Shown: one piece after another, positions 14,256 to 21,692 of the stretch
Layout: every line of letters begins with the position of its first letter
Position numbering within the stretch: position 1 is the stretch's first letter
Assembly (NCBI GenBank): GCA_018648685.1
Contig: JABGQT010000065.1
Span: 1 to 38,684 of the forward strand
Origin: Anaerolineae bacterium
Lineage (GTDB): Bacteria; Chloroflexota; Anaerolineae; Anaerolineales; Villigracilaceae
Reading direction: 5' to 3'
Length of the DNA: 38,684 nt
Position numbers and translations under genes: made by a program
Notes under the pieces: generated by a model
The model's input: the letters and a program-made list of their open reading frames with translations, nothing else
The model's database searches: none
What the model was told of the DNA's origin: nothing

Positions 14256-15605
14256 CTACCCTTTAAGTAAATTTTGATACTCTCTATTTGTATCTACATC
14301 AAGCAAGAGCGATGAATCCAGCCAGAGAATGTAGCTGGGTGAAAACTTCGAGAAAATACCGCGCCCACCAATATCACCCTGAAGCTCAAGCAGAGCGGGG
14401 AAAGTCGCTCGGTCAAATAAGACAGGATTTGCTCTACGATCTTCCACCATTGGCGCGATAACGGGTTTGAGCGTGCGCTGATGTTCTTCAACAAGGGCAC
14501 GTAGGACAGTGGATGTAACTTGGGGTTGGTCGGCGAGCAGAAAAATGGCAGAACCCGTCTTCGTAGGAAGGCTTTTTATCCCTGCCTGGATGGATGAACT
14601 TTGCCCTTCTTTCCAATTGGGGTTGTGAGCGATTTCTATCGGTAAATCTTTGAGCGCATTTCTGATTTCGTCATCTTCTGCGCCTGTCACGACGATGATG
14701 GGAGATAATTCCGCTTGCAGGGCTTTTTCTGCAATTGCGCAAATAAATGGCTTACCGTGATAATCAAGCAGTTGTTTGGCCTGCCCAAATCGAGACGATG
14801 ACCCGGCAGCCAGAATAATAGCGGATGCAGCTTCGAAGGTTTGAATGTTGAAAGTTAAAAGGTTTGTGGTGATAGAAGAATCGAATTTAGAAAGCAATTT
14901 TTTTGCTATCTTTCCACTTTTAGCTTCCAGTTCTGGTGTATCAGCTTGCGTTAGGAGGGCAATGCGTCGCGCATTTTTAGGGATTTTTTTAAGCCCACCA
15001 TTCTCATGTAATAAGACATTACTAAGATTTTCAGCCGTAATGATTTCCCCTTCTTTAATATTCCCTAATTTGGCAAAATCTTCTGCGTTGTATACATTCT
15101 CTTCATTTAATGATTTTTCAATACCAGATAAACCTGCAACAGTAATAACGGTTTTTATAAAATCGGGGATAACAGGCTCATCTTCTTTGGGGGCTTTGAG
15201 AGCTTTTTGGCGCGCGCCATCGGCTTCGATGAGCAGAGGCAGGGAATGATAACTAGAAAATTGCTCCAGCCATTTCAAGCTCTCATCTGGAGGGGATGGA
15301 AGCCGCTCTCCCTTCTCTTCCCCTGTTACTAAAATGATGCCCGAAAAAGCGATCTCTTCAAGCTGATTCACATCTTCAGATTTGTGGATGATGATGTGCT
15401 GATCAGCTTCTTTTGCTTGCCATGCACCGAGATGTGTTGTTGTGGTGACAATGCAGGGGGAAAGGTCTCGCGCCAATTGAAAGAGCGCAGTTGTCTTTCC
15501 TCCGGCACCGACAAAGGCAACGCGCGGCGGCGGGATGTGGTCAAGACGCAGCGCTTTGGCGAGGGAGAGCTTTTTCCTGTTGATCAATTTACCATTCCCC
15601 ATCAT
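14256..15605 (-). CDS. YqeC-MobA fusion: Mo-hydroxylase cofactor maturation protein
   Basis: A 449-aa fusion. Residues about 1-255 match YqeC, the putative selenium-dependent hydroxylase accessory protein (FVGAGGKTTALF at 31-42; LLIEADGARQKALKAP at 124-139). Residues about 261-449 match the MobA/MocA-type molybdopterin nucleotidyltransferase: AIILAAGSSSRFGQAKQLL, the phosphate-contact stretch NPNWKEGQSSSIQAGI, LLADQP with the metal Asp, ANPVLFD, GDIGG and a terminal LDVDT. MocA makes molybdopterin cytosine dinucleotide for xanthine dehydrogenase-type enzymes. No such enzyme is in this window. The start overlaps the upstream lipoprotein gene by 17 bases, so coupling is likely. Confidence 0.88.
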   Translation of the reverse strand: MMGNGKLINRKKLSLAKALRLDHIPPPRVAFVGAGGKTTALFQLARDLSPCIVTTTTHLGAWQAKEADQHIIIHKSEDVNQLEEIAFSGIILVTGEEKGERLPSPPDESLKWLEQFSSYHSLPLLIEADGARQKALKAPKEDEPVIPDFIKTVITVAGLSGIEKSLNEENVYNAEDFAKLGNIKEGEIITAENLSNVLLHENGGLKKIPKNARRIALLTQADTPELEAKSGKIAKKLLSKFDSSITTNLLTFNIQTFEAASAIILAAGSSSRFGQAKQLLDYHGKPFICAIAEKALQAELSPIIVVTGAEDDEIRNALKDLPIEIAHNPNWKEGQSSSIQAGIKSLPTKTGSAIFLLADQPQVTSTVLRALVEEHQRTLKPVIAPMVEDRRANPVLFDRATFPALLELQGDIGGRGIFSKFSPSYILWLDSSLLLDVDTNREYQNLLKG

Positions 15606-16149
15606 ACTCTTCTATATATTGCTCTCGCTGAACCATAAAAGAATCCATCACTTCTTGGGGTACCAAGGCTTCGATTTTGTCATAGAGAGCATAGATTGCT
15701 TTCTCGTTTTCTTTGTTGTCAAAAGAATATGGGATTTTATATTCGTTAAAATAAGCAAATGCGATCAGCGTGCTTGTGTGCCCTCCAGCGGGAATGTCCT
15801 CAGCTTGTAGCCATGCTTGGTCAAAAAGACCTGCATCGTAGAGTTTTACATAGAATTCATTGAGAAGATTATCTTCTATAGCAAGATTTTCCGTCCAAAC
15901 AGGCGGTTCATTGGATGGGTAATTGGGTATAAAGTTGATCTCGCTTTTCTCATTAGAAAGCGTGATCGTATAGCCATACCAGTATTCTATTGCACCCGAT
16001 GTCCACCTGTAGCTGATCTCGAAATCGTCGGGCATTTCTTGGGGGAGTTGAGTTGCTTCTACTGGAGGCGGTGTTGATTTTGGAGTTGGCATTTCGGGGA
16101 TACAGGAAGATAGGAGAATTAAAGAGAGAAGTAGGATGATTTTTTTCAT
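15589..16149 (-). CDS. Unknown small lipoprotein
   Basis: A 186-aa protein from ATG 16149. The in-frame Met at 16188 is inside a terminator stem and is rejected. The N-terminus MKKIILLLSLILLSSC is a lipoprotein signal with lipidation Cys16. A short Pro/Thr tether follows, then a mixed alpha/beta domain with an aromatic-rich part (SGAIEYWYGYTITLS) and a C-terminal helix. I do not recognise the domain. It is expected to be anchored outside the cytoplasmic membrane. Its 3' end overlaps the YqeC-MobA gene by 17 bases, but a functional link with cofactor maturation is not obvious. Confidence 0.8.
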   Translation of the reverse strand: MKKIILLLSLILLSSCIPEMPTPKSTPPPVEATQLPQEMPDDFEISYRWTSGAIEYWYGYTITLSNEKSEINFIPNYPSNEPPVWTENLAIEDNLLNEFYVKLYDAGLFDQAWLQAEDIPAGGHTSTLIAFAYFNEYKIPYSFDNKENEKAIYALYDKIEALVPQEVMDSFMVQREQYIEEYDGEW

Positions 16150-16173
16150 TATGTTTGTTCTTTTCTCCCAAAT

Positions 16174-16205
16174 AAAAAAGATGAGCAAAGTGTAGACTTG
16201 CTCAT
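16174..16205 (-). terminator. Rho-independent terminator after the 160-aa gene
   Basis: On the minus strand ATGAGCAA (16205-16198) pairs with TTGCTCAT (16188-16181) across a 9-base loop and is followed by CTTTTTT. It ends the histidine kinase/160-aa transcript and shows that the lipoprotein gene must have its own promoter or depend on read-through. Confidence 0.85.
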
Positions 16206-16212
16206 GCTCCGA

Positions 16213-16695
16213 TTAGTAACTATGAGTAAGTGTATATTGTGAATTGTAGAAGCGAACAAAAGAATCTAAAATCTCTTGCATTTCAAGGATAGTTTCTTTA
16301 GAAGCAAAAAACGGAGCTATTTCATCAAAATAGATAGTTAAAATCATTTTCAAGCGTGTTAGTTGTTGTTCCATTACTTGGTTCAGTATTACCCCTCTTG
16401 GAAGATCATAGAACCACTCTTTTGGATGTGTTTTAGAAACAAAACAAGCCATAAGGTCAACAGCATACCAAAGATTTGGGTCGTAGCGACCTACAGTTAA
16501 AGATGAGACTTCAATTCCAATTCTATTATGCTCAGCATAAATTTTCATTTGAAGTTGGTGTGATTTGAAAAACAAGAGATTATTTTTATACCCCGATGAA
16601 ATTGAGCTAGATGATTTGTCTAATGAAAAGTTGTACTTGGTGAAAAAGTCAGCTAGTCGAGTGTTGACATGGCCAAGAAATGAGTAATTATCCAT
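16213..16695 (-). CDS. Unknown 160-aa protein coupled to a histidine kinase
   Basis: I do not recognise a family. The preferred start, ATG 16695 (MDNYSFLGHV), overlaps the kinase stop in ATGGATAA (16688-16695), a classic coupling arrangement; an upstream frame start at 16740 would lie deep inside the kinase gene. The protein is soluble and rich in aromatic residues and Ser. It has a beta-rich first half (SGYKNNLLFFKSHQLQMKIY, IGIEVSSLTVGRY) and a helical second half with EILDSFVRFYNSQYT at the end. The gene is visibly more AT-rich than the kinase, which may mean a different origin. The coupling suggests a partner, effector or regulator of the kinase. A terminator follows directly (16174-16205). 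Confidence 0.72.
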   Translation of the reverse strand: MDNYSFLGHVNTRLADFFTKYNFSLDKSSSSISSGYKNNLLFFKSHQLQMKIYAEHNRIGIEVSSLTVGRYDPNLWYAVDLMACFVSKTHPKEWFYDLPRGVILNQVMEQQLTRLKMILTIYFDEIAPFFASKETILEMQEILDSFVRFYNSQYTLTHSY

Positions 16696-18244
16696 ATTGA
16701 AATTTACCAGGCAACGAAAAACAGATACATGCCCCCGCATTGATCTTTGGGTCTACCCACATGCGCCCGTCGTGGGCTTCGACGATGGCACGGGCGAGAT
16801 AAAGCCCCAATCCGGCGCCTTTGGTTTTGTTAACTGATTCGGCGGCTCTGTAGAATCTATCAAAGATGAGGGGCATATCTTTGGGGTCAATGCCGGGACC
16901 TTCGTCCGAGACGCAGATGATGACCTGTTCGGGGCGCATCTCGCCGCTGATGCGAATTTCACCTTCGGGAGCGTATTTGATGGCGTTGGAGATGAGGTTT
17001 GTGAGCACTTGTCTGATCCGTGTTTCGTCGGCAGAGATAAGGGGGAAAAGTTCGGGAAAGTGAACACTAATTTGACGGGAGCCAGCTTGAGAGGCGAAGC
17101 GTTCCGCGAGTTGGGAGGCGAGATTCTGGATGGAGAGGTCGTTTTTGCTGAGGCTTAATCCGCCTGCCTGGAGGCGCGAAGCATCCAAGAGATCATCGAT
17201 CATTTTTGATAATCGATCTGCTTCTTCTTCGATGACCATCAGGCTGTCTTCGATGATCTCTCTATCCCAGCGGGCATCATCGCGGCGCAGGGTGCTTGCG
17301 TAACCTTTGATGAGAGCTACAGGCGTACGAAGCTCGTGGCTGACGACAGAAATAAAGGTGCTTTTGACTTGTTCAGCGGTGCGGAAATGGGTGATATCGC
17401 GCACGGTGACGAAAATATTTCGGAGAGTATTGTCGGCGGCGAAGAGGGGTGCATAAGTTACGCCAACGGGCAGATTTGGCGGATCGGGGCGGTGGAGATC
17501 GCCTTCGACGTAGAGGGAGGCGTTGGGCGTGAGCGGCCAACCTTCGGCTTCAGATTCTTCGAGCGTTGCGCCGTGGGGGTCGTTTGCCCAGCGGATGATC
17601 TCTTCGTGAGCTTTTCCTGTAATTTCTTCACGCGGCTGGCCGTAAAGTTTCTGAAAAGCACTATTGATGCGTTCTATGCTGTGGTCTGCGTTGAGAATTA
17701 ATATGCCGTCAGCAGCAGATTCGAGCAGTGCATCGAGACGTTGTTTTTCGTAGCTAACTTGCCCATAAAGTTGAGCATTGTAAACGGCAGAGGCGGCCTG
17801 GTCAGCAAAAGAGCGCAGCAAGCTTTTGTCATTACTTGAAAAATGATCGGGATAATTTCGGAAGATGAAGATCACACCGATTACTTTTTTATGAGCGACG
17901 AGCGGAAGCCCCACACCGTTCAGCAGTCCGCGACTGGCTGTGTAAGCAAGACTTTTGAGCATCCGGTTCAGCTCGTTTACATTGAATTCAGAAACAGTTT
18001 CTTCGGCGAGGAGGGGTTTGAGATAGTCGAGTAATGCTGGGGGGATTTTTTGTGCAGAGGCAACATGCCAGCCATCATCTTTTTTTAGGGCGATCAGCCC
18101 AGCTTGCCCGGCGAGCATCTCAATGGAGATGCGTAAGATGCGCGCAAGCAGCTTTTCAAGATCAAGCTCTTGGGTGATGGCGCGGGTTATTTCGAGCAGG
18201 TAGTCGCGTTGGCGAACACGAAAGTCAGGAAGGGTTGGAAGCAT
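16688..18244 (-). CDS. Soluble GAF-PAS sensor histidine kinase
   Basis: A 518-aa protein with no membrane segment. Residues about 15-160 form a GAF domain, about 165-290 a PAS domain, about 293-360 the dimerisation/phosphoacceptor domain with His303 in VVSHELRTP, and about 400-514 the ATPase domain (N box NLISNAIKYAPEG with Asn420; G1 DEGPG 447-451; G2 GAGLG 476-480). It should sense a cytoplasmic ligand or redox/light cue and phosphorylate a response regulator, but none is adjacent; the unknown 160-aa gene follows instead with an 8-base overlap. A dyad (18245-18261) lies directly before the ATG and the ribosome site is unclear. Confidence 0.93.
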   Translation of the reverse strand: MLPTLPDFRVRQRDYLLEITRAITQELDLEKLLARILRISIEMLAGQAGLIALKKDDGWHVASAQKIPPALLDYLKPLLAEETVSEFNVNELNRMLKSLAYTASRGLLNGVGLPLVAHKKVIGVIFIFRNYPDHFSSNDKSLLRSFADQAASAVYNAQLYGQVSYEKQRLDALLESAADGILILNADHSIERINSAFQKLYGQPREEITGKAHEEIIRWANDPHGATLEESEAEGWPLTPNASLYVEGDLHRPDPPNLPVGVTYAPLFAADNTLRNIFVTVRDITHFRTAEQVKSTFISVVSHELRTPVALIKGYASTLRRDDARWDREIIEDSLMVIEEEADRLSKMIDDLLDASRLQAGGLSLSKNDLSIQNLASQLAERFASQAGSRQISVHFPELFPLISADETRIRQVLTNLISNAIKYAPEGEIRISGEMRPEQVIICVSDEGPGIDPKDMPLIFDRFYRAAESVNKTKGAGLGLYLARAIVEAHDGRMWVDPKINAGACICFSLPGKFQYG

Positions 18245-18261
18245 GATGATATTTTATCATC
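18245..18261. promoter_or_regulatory. Short dyad touching the kinase start codon
   Basis: GATGATA (18245-18251) and TATCATC (18255-18261) form a perfect 7-base inverted repeat with a TTT centre directly upstream of the kinase ATG. It could be an operator or hide the initiation region. It is the left edge of the 352-base divergent gap. Confidence 0.4.
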
Positions 18262-18316
18262 CCCGATGGTCTTAGGGTGTATCATCCTTTGTCTTAAATG
18301 AATTTCTTATAAATCA

Positions 18317-18325
18317 TGCTATAAT
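18317..18325 (+). promoter_or_regulatory. Extended -10 promoter for the 18385 leader and the 143-aa gene
   Basis: TGC followed by a perfect TATAAT (18320-18325) is an extended -10 element. No good -35 is seen at 17 bases, as is common for extended -10 promoters. A start near 18332 would give a leader of about 265 bases before the ATG at 18597. Confidence 0.5.
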
Positions 18326-18384
18326 TTTCCCTCAGCTACAGTTTTTTAGATAAATGTTGCGCTTTTTACGAAAGGAACTTGCCT

Positions 18385-18483
18385 ATGATTAGCATCTTAA
18401 TGAAAAACACAATTGCAGTATGTTTATATGATCCATGCAACTTTGTTTCACTCGTTGATGCTAATCTGCTTATGCTTAAATGA
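18385..18483 (+). CDS. Possible 32-aa leader peptide
   Basis: ATG 18385 follows a good ribosome site (AAAGGAA, 18371-18377) and opens a 32-codon frame ending at TGA 18483. The peptide reads MISILMKNTIAVCLYDPCNF and continues with a Leu-rich end. A perfect 10-bp stem (GATTAGCATC, 18387-18396; GATGCTAATC, 18457-18466) starts 2 bases into the coding sequence, with an inner stem TTGCA/TGCAA (18413-18417, 18436-18440). A ribosome on this frame would melt the stem. The layout resembles an upstream ORF in an attenuator or a small protein gene. It could also be an 80-bp palindromic insert that happens to be open. Confidence 0.4.
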   Translation: MISILMKNTIAVCLYDPCNFVSLVDANLLMLK

Positions 18484-18596
18484 AAAATTGGTTTATCCAA
18501 AATATTATTTTTGAAATTGCGGAAGTCGCGGGTGTAACATAAACACTTACGACTTTTTTGATGTAAAAGTGGTGGGTGACTAGAAGGAGATTTCCA

Positions 18597-19028
18597 ATGA
18601 AACTTGAATTAGCAATAGTTTTAGCCTGCAAGAAAACTGGGTGTCGTGTTTCCCTTTTAGGTGACAACTTCCCTATTGAAGTACGTTATTCTGCGCTTGT
18701 ACAAGATCGCATTATGATTCAGCCAGAGCAAATGGTTGCTGTCAACACTGAAGCAAATCCGCCAGAAATTGTTTGGCGTTGGATACGAGCTGCAGTGATT
18801 GAAATTAATGCAAATATCACTGTGGTTGATGATATGCAAGGGCATCCGGCAGAAGTATCTCTTATCCCCGACCTTCCCTTGCCGCTAAAATTAAATGATG
18901 AGATATGGACCTGTGGTACGGGACGTGACTACGAGATTCATGACATTATTATTGATGGAAAACCAAGGCATCCAAACCGCTTGCTCAAATATATAACACC
19001 AATCATAGAGGAAATATATCGGCAATAA
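18597..19028 (+). CDS. Unknown 143-aa protein
   Basis: I do not recognise a family. ATG 18597 is chosen because of the strong ribosome site AGAAGGAG 6 bases upstream; an in-frame GTG at 18576 has none. The product is soluble, mostly beta-rich in the first two thirds (AIVLACKKTGCRVSLLG, RIMIQPEQMVAVNT) with a helical C-terminus (LLKYITPIIEEIYRQ). Three Cys are present (C11, C16 and one in EIWTCGTGRD). It follows a structured leader and is divergent from the histidine kinase, so it could be related to that system. It ends beside the terminator at 19032-19067. Confidence 0.72.
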   Translation: MKLELAIVLACKKTGCRVSLLGDNFPIEVRYSALVQDRIMIQPEQMVAVNTEANPPEIVWRWIRAAVIEINANITVVDDMQGHPAEVSLIPDLPLPLKLNDEIWTCGTGRDYEIHDIIIDGKPRHPNRLLKYITPIIEEIYRQ

Positions 19029-19031
19029 GCA

Positions 19032-19067
19032 CAAAAAAGACCCTCTTCCACTTGTGGAAGAGGGTCT
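19032..19067 (-). terminator. Strong terminator of the aminotransferase operon
   Basis: A 13-14 bp stem (arms 19038-19051 and 19054-19067, CTTG tetraloop) is followed on the minus strand by T6. It ends the operon running from 22706 to 19085. It also sits just after the stop of the + strand 143-aa gene and may serve both, although the + side lacks a T-run. Confidence 0.9.
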
Positions 19068-19084
19068 GGGGTGATGAGCGTAAT

Positions 19085-20395
19085 TTACTCTCTCTCTGCC
19101 ACAGTTACCGCTTCTTCAAATATCTTCAACCCTTCATCTATCTCAGATTTGGAGATATTCAAGGGCGGGGAAACACGGATAACACTATCACCGCAACCGA
19201 GGGTGATTAATCCGCGCTCAAAGGCCAGATCGGTTACGCGGTCGCGCAGGGCACCGTTTTTCTCGCGTGTCTCTTTATTTTTGACGAAGTCAATCCCAAT
19301 CATTAAGCCAATTCCGCGCACGTCGCCAATGCTGGGGTGTCGCGCTGCAATCTCTGCGAGTGCATCGAGGGTATATTCACCAACTTCGGTCGCGTTAGCC
19401 ATGAAGGATTCTTCGATCAGGTCAATGGTGGCGCAAGCGGCTGCGCAAGCAAGGGGATTGCCGCCATAAGTATTGCCATGTGTGCCGATCGCCCAAGTCA
19501 TGATCGATTTTCGAGCGATCATCGCGCCAAGCGGAACGCCAGAAGCGATCCCTTTGGCGGAGGTGATAATATCCGCTTCCACACCAAAATTCTCGATAGC
19601 CCACCATTTTCCGGTGCGTCCCATGCCAGCCTGAACTTCATCTGCAATTAGCAGAATGCCATATTTGTCGCAGAGTTTACGCAAGGCAGGGAAGAAACCC
19701 GCAGGCGGGACAACGTAGCCGCCCTCGCCCTGAATTGGCTCGAGCAAGATGCCTGCAATTTCGTCAGCGGGCATTACTTTTTGCATGATCTCTTCTTCGA
19801 TATAGCGCACAACGGTTTCGCCGTAATCTTCACCTTTGTAAGATGCCAAAATTGGGCGATAAGGGTCAGGGAAAGGCGCATGAACAACGCCGCCCATTAG
19901 CGGGCCAAATCCACGTTTATATTTTGCCTTACTGGCAGTAAAAGCCAGCGAACCCATTGTCCGGCCGTGGAAACCTCCGAGAAACCCGATGAAGCCAGAG
20001 CGTCCGGTATGATACCGAGCAAGTTTGATTGCCGCTTCCACTGCCTCGGTTCCCGAATTTGTCAGGAACACGCGCGCATCTTCTTCAAATGGGGCAACTC
20101 CTGCTAATTTCTCGCTCAGTTCAATCCACTTTTCGTGATAAAAATCTGAAGAAATATGGATGAATTTTTCTGCTTGTTCTTGAATGGCTTTGACCACCTT
20201 CGGGTGGCTGTGCCCGGTCGAAGCGACGGCGATTCCGGCAGCAAAATCAAGAAATCGATTGCCATCTACATCCCACACCTCACTGCCTTTGCCATAATCC
20301 ATCGCAAAGGGATACGCACGGGGGTAAGAATTTGAGACTACAGACAGGTCGCGCTCAATAAGCGCGCGGGCTTTTTGCCCAGGGTATTTAGCCAA
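19085..20395 (-). CDS. Class III PLP aminotransferase (acetylornithine/GABA type)
   Basis: A 436-aa fold-type I aminotransferase. Visible are SGTEAVEAAIKLAR (114-127) for the PLP phosphate, GGFHGRT, ILLEPIQGEGGYVVPP, ADEVQAGMGRTGK with Asp252, and SAKGIASGVPLGA with Schiff-base Lys281. Members include acetylornithine, ornithine and 4-aminobutyrate aminotransferases and amino-acid racemases of similar sequence; substrate cannot be fixed. No arginine genes are nearby, so an ArgD role has no contextual support, and GABA, ornithine or a broad substrate range is equally likely. It follows the ROK kinase by 18 bases, last in a minus-strand operon ending at 19032-19067. Confidence 0.93.
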   Translation of the reverse strand: MAKYPGQKARALIERDLSVVSNSYPRAYPFAMDYGKGSEVWDVDGNRFLDFAAGIAVASTGHSHPKVVKAIQEQAEKFIHISSDFYHEKWIELSEKLAGVAPFEEDARVFLTNSGTEAVEAAIKLARYHTGRSGFIGFLGGFHGRTMGSLAFTASKAKYKRGFGPLMGGVVHAPFPDPYRPILASYKGEDYGETVVRYIEEEIMQKVMPADEIAGILLEPIQGEGGYVVPPAGFFPALRKLCDKYGILLIADEVQAGMGRTGKWWAIENFGVEADIITSAKGIASGVPLGAMIARKSIMTWAIGTHGNTYGGNPLACAAACATIDLIEESFMANATEVGEYTLDALAEIAARHPSIGDVRGIGLMIGIDFVKNKETREKNGALRDRVTDLAFERGLITLGCGDSVIRVSPPLNISKSEIDEGLKIFEEAVTVAERE

Positions 20396-20413
20396 GTGAT
20401 GCCTCCTAAGGGA

Positions 20414-21349
20414 TTAAACTTTTTGTTCTACCAATGCCAACGCACCGAGCAAACCGGCGTCATCGCCAAGCGCGGCTGTGGTAATGGTGAGTTCTTCTAA
20501 ATAGGCGGGAGCAAAAATTTCTTTTTCTAAACTCTTTCTAAAGGGCTTGCAAAGCAGATCTTCACTTTGCGAAACCCCGCCGCCTAAAATAACAATAGAG
20601 GGATTAAAAATATGCAAAAAGGATGCGACGCCGATGCCCAGATATTTCCCCGCGCGTTCATAAGCCGATAGCGCAAGTGGGTCGCCCTCCCGCGCCGCTT
20701 TTGCAATGGATTTAGCAGAGCGGTTCGCTCTTGACCTTAGGCTTGATTCCGTTTTTTCATTTTTGAGTTCTTCTTTGACGTATCTTGCAATTGCCGTTCC
20801 CGAAGAAAGTGCTTCCAAATGACCTCGGTGCCCGCATCCACAGATCGGCCCCTCGGCAAGAATTGTTACATGTCCTAGTTCTGCGGCAAGGCCATCTTTG
20901 CCCTCAAGCAGATGCCTGTCACTGATAATTCCACCCCCAACGCCTGTGCTGATTGTCAAATAAAGCAGATGGTCGTGTCCTTGCCCTGCACCATAGCGCC
21001 ATTCGCCCAAGGCTGCCAGGTTCGCATCGTTGCCTAGAAAAACGGGCACATGAAAATAAGCATTCAACTTTTCTATAATCGGGAAATTATCCCAAGCTGG
21101 GATATTAGGTGTATTTAATATCACGCCTGTGCGCGGATTTAGCGGCCCCGGAGCAGCGATTCCAATGGCGCCGAGGCTTTCGCCTGAGGAAATTACCTCT
21201 TCAATTAAATGAAGAATCCGCTCGAAGATGCTTTCATCTTTTGAGCGGGTTTTGATCTTATGATGCTTGAGCGGCTCTGTCTCTGTTGGGCGGAAAGAAG
21301 CGGCACGAATATGGGTTCCGCCAAGGTCAACGGCGATGTAAATAGTCAT
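20414..21349 (-). CDS. ROK-family sugar kinase (glucokinase-like)
   Basis: A 311-aa protein with the ROK features: N-terminal phosphate loop VDLGGTHIR (7-15), catalytic Asp in VFLGNDANLAALGEW, STGVGGGII, the AAELGHVTI segment and the zinc-binding motif CGCGHRGHLEALSSG. The last zinc Cys is His in this copy (GHLE in place of GCLE). ROK kinases phosphorylate glucose, mannose, fructose or N-acetyl sugars. No HTH domain is present, so it is an enzyme and not a repressor. The spacing of 18 bases to the aminotransferase gene suggests one transcript, although the two activities are not obviously linked. Confidence 0.93.
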   Translation of the reverse strand: MTIYIAVDLGGTHIRAASFRPTETEPLKHHKIKTRSKDESIFERILHLIEEVISSGESLGAIGIAAPGPLNPRTGVILNTPNIPAWDNFPIIEKLNAYFHVPVFLGNDANLAALGEWRYGAGQGHDHLLYLTISTGVGGGIISDRHLLEGKDGLAAELGHVTILAEGPICGCGHRGHLEALSSGTAIARYVKEELKNEKTESSLRSRANRSAKSIAKAAREGDPLALSAYERAGKYLGIGVASFLHIFNPSIVILGGGVSQSEDLLCKPFRKSLEKEIFAPAYLEELTITTAALGDDAGLLGALALVEQKV

Positions 21350-21424
21350 AAAGGTAATTATACTCGCAGGGAGAGCGTTGTGTCACGGGATGAGTGTCAT
21401 ATGTTCTGTGGATATATTTTTTTC

Positions 21425-21679
21425 TCAATGTTTAAAGCGTACAAAAATACGTCCAAAATTCCTGCTGTCTTTGTCAATTCGATGATAAAGAGGGCGAATA
21501 TGCTTCTGGTTGAGAAAGCGAAGCACTTTCTTTTTGAGTTGCCCGCTCCCCTTACCAGGGATGATCTCTACAAGCGTGATTTTCTTATCTATCGCTTCTT
21601 GAATAATTCGATTGAGCTCTGTATCAATCTTGTAACCCTTATTGTAAATGTCGTGTAGATCGAGTTTTAGTTTTGCCAT
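21425..21679 (-). CDS. Stand-alone Smr domain protein
   Basis: An 84-aa protein made up of one Smr (small MutS-related) domain: LDLHDIY near the N-terminus and EIIPGKGSGQLKKKVLRFL (residues about 38-56), which correspond to the family's LDLHG and HGKGxG motifs, with Pro-Gly-Lys in place of His-Gly-Lys. Smr domains bind or nick branched DNA or cleave RNA at stalled ribosomes. The usual first His is kept (LDLHD). The gene begins 13 bases after the CAP-LysM gene and precedes the ROK gene by 75 bases. Confidence 0.85.
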   Translation of the reverse strand: MAKLKLDLHDIYNKGYKIDTELNRIIQEAIDKKITLVEIIPGKGSGQLKKKVLRFLNQKHIRPLYHRIDKDSRNFGRIFVRFKH

Positions 21680-21692
21680 AAAGACCTTTTGT

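Noticed and set aside
14247-14264. Hairpin AAAGGG/CCCTTT at the end of the YqeC-MobA gene as a terminator
   Set aside because: Only 6 bp, overlaps the stop codon and has no T-run, so it does not support a transcript end.
18511-18540. Second promoter TTGAAA-18-TAACAT directly before the 143-aa gene
   Set aside because: Poor -10 and 18-base spacing; kept only as a remote alternative to the extended -10 at 18320.
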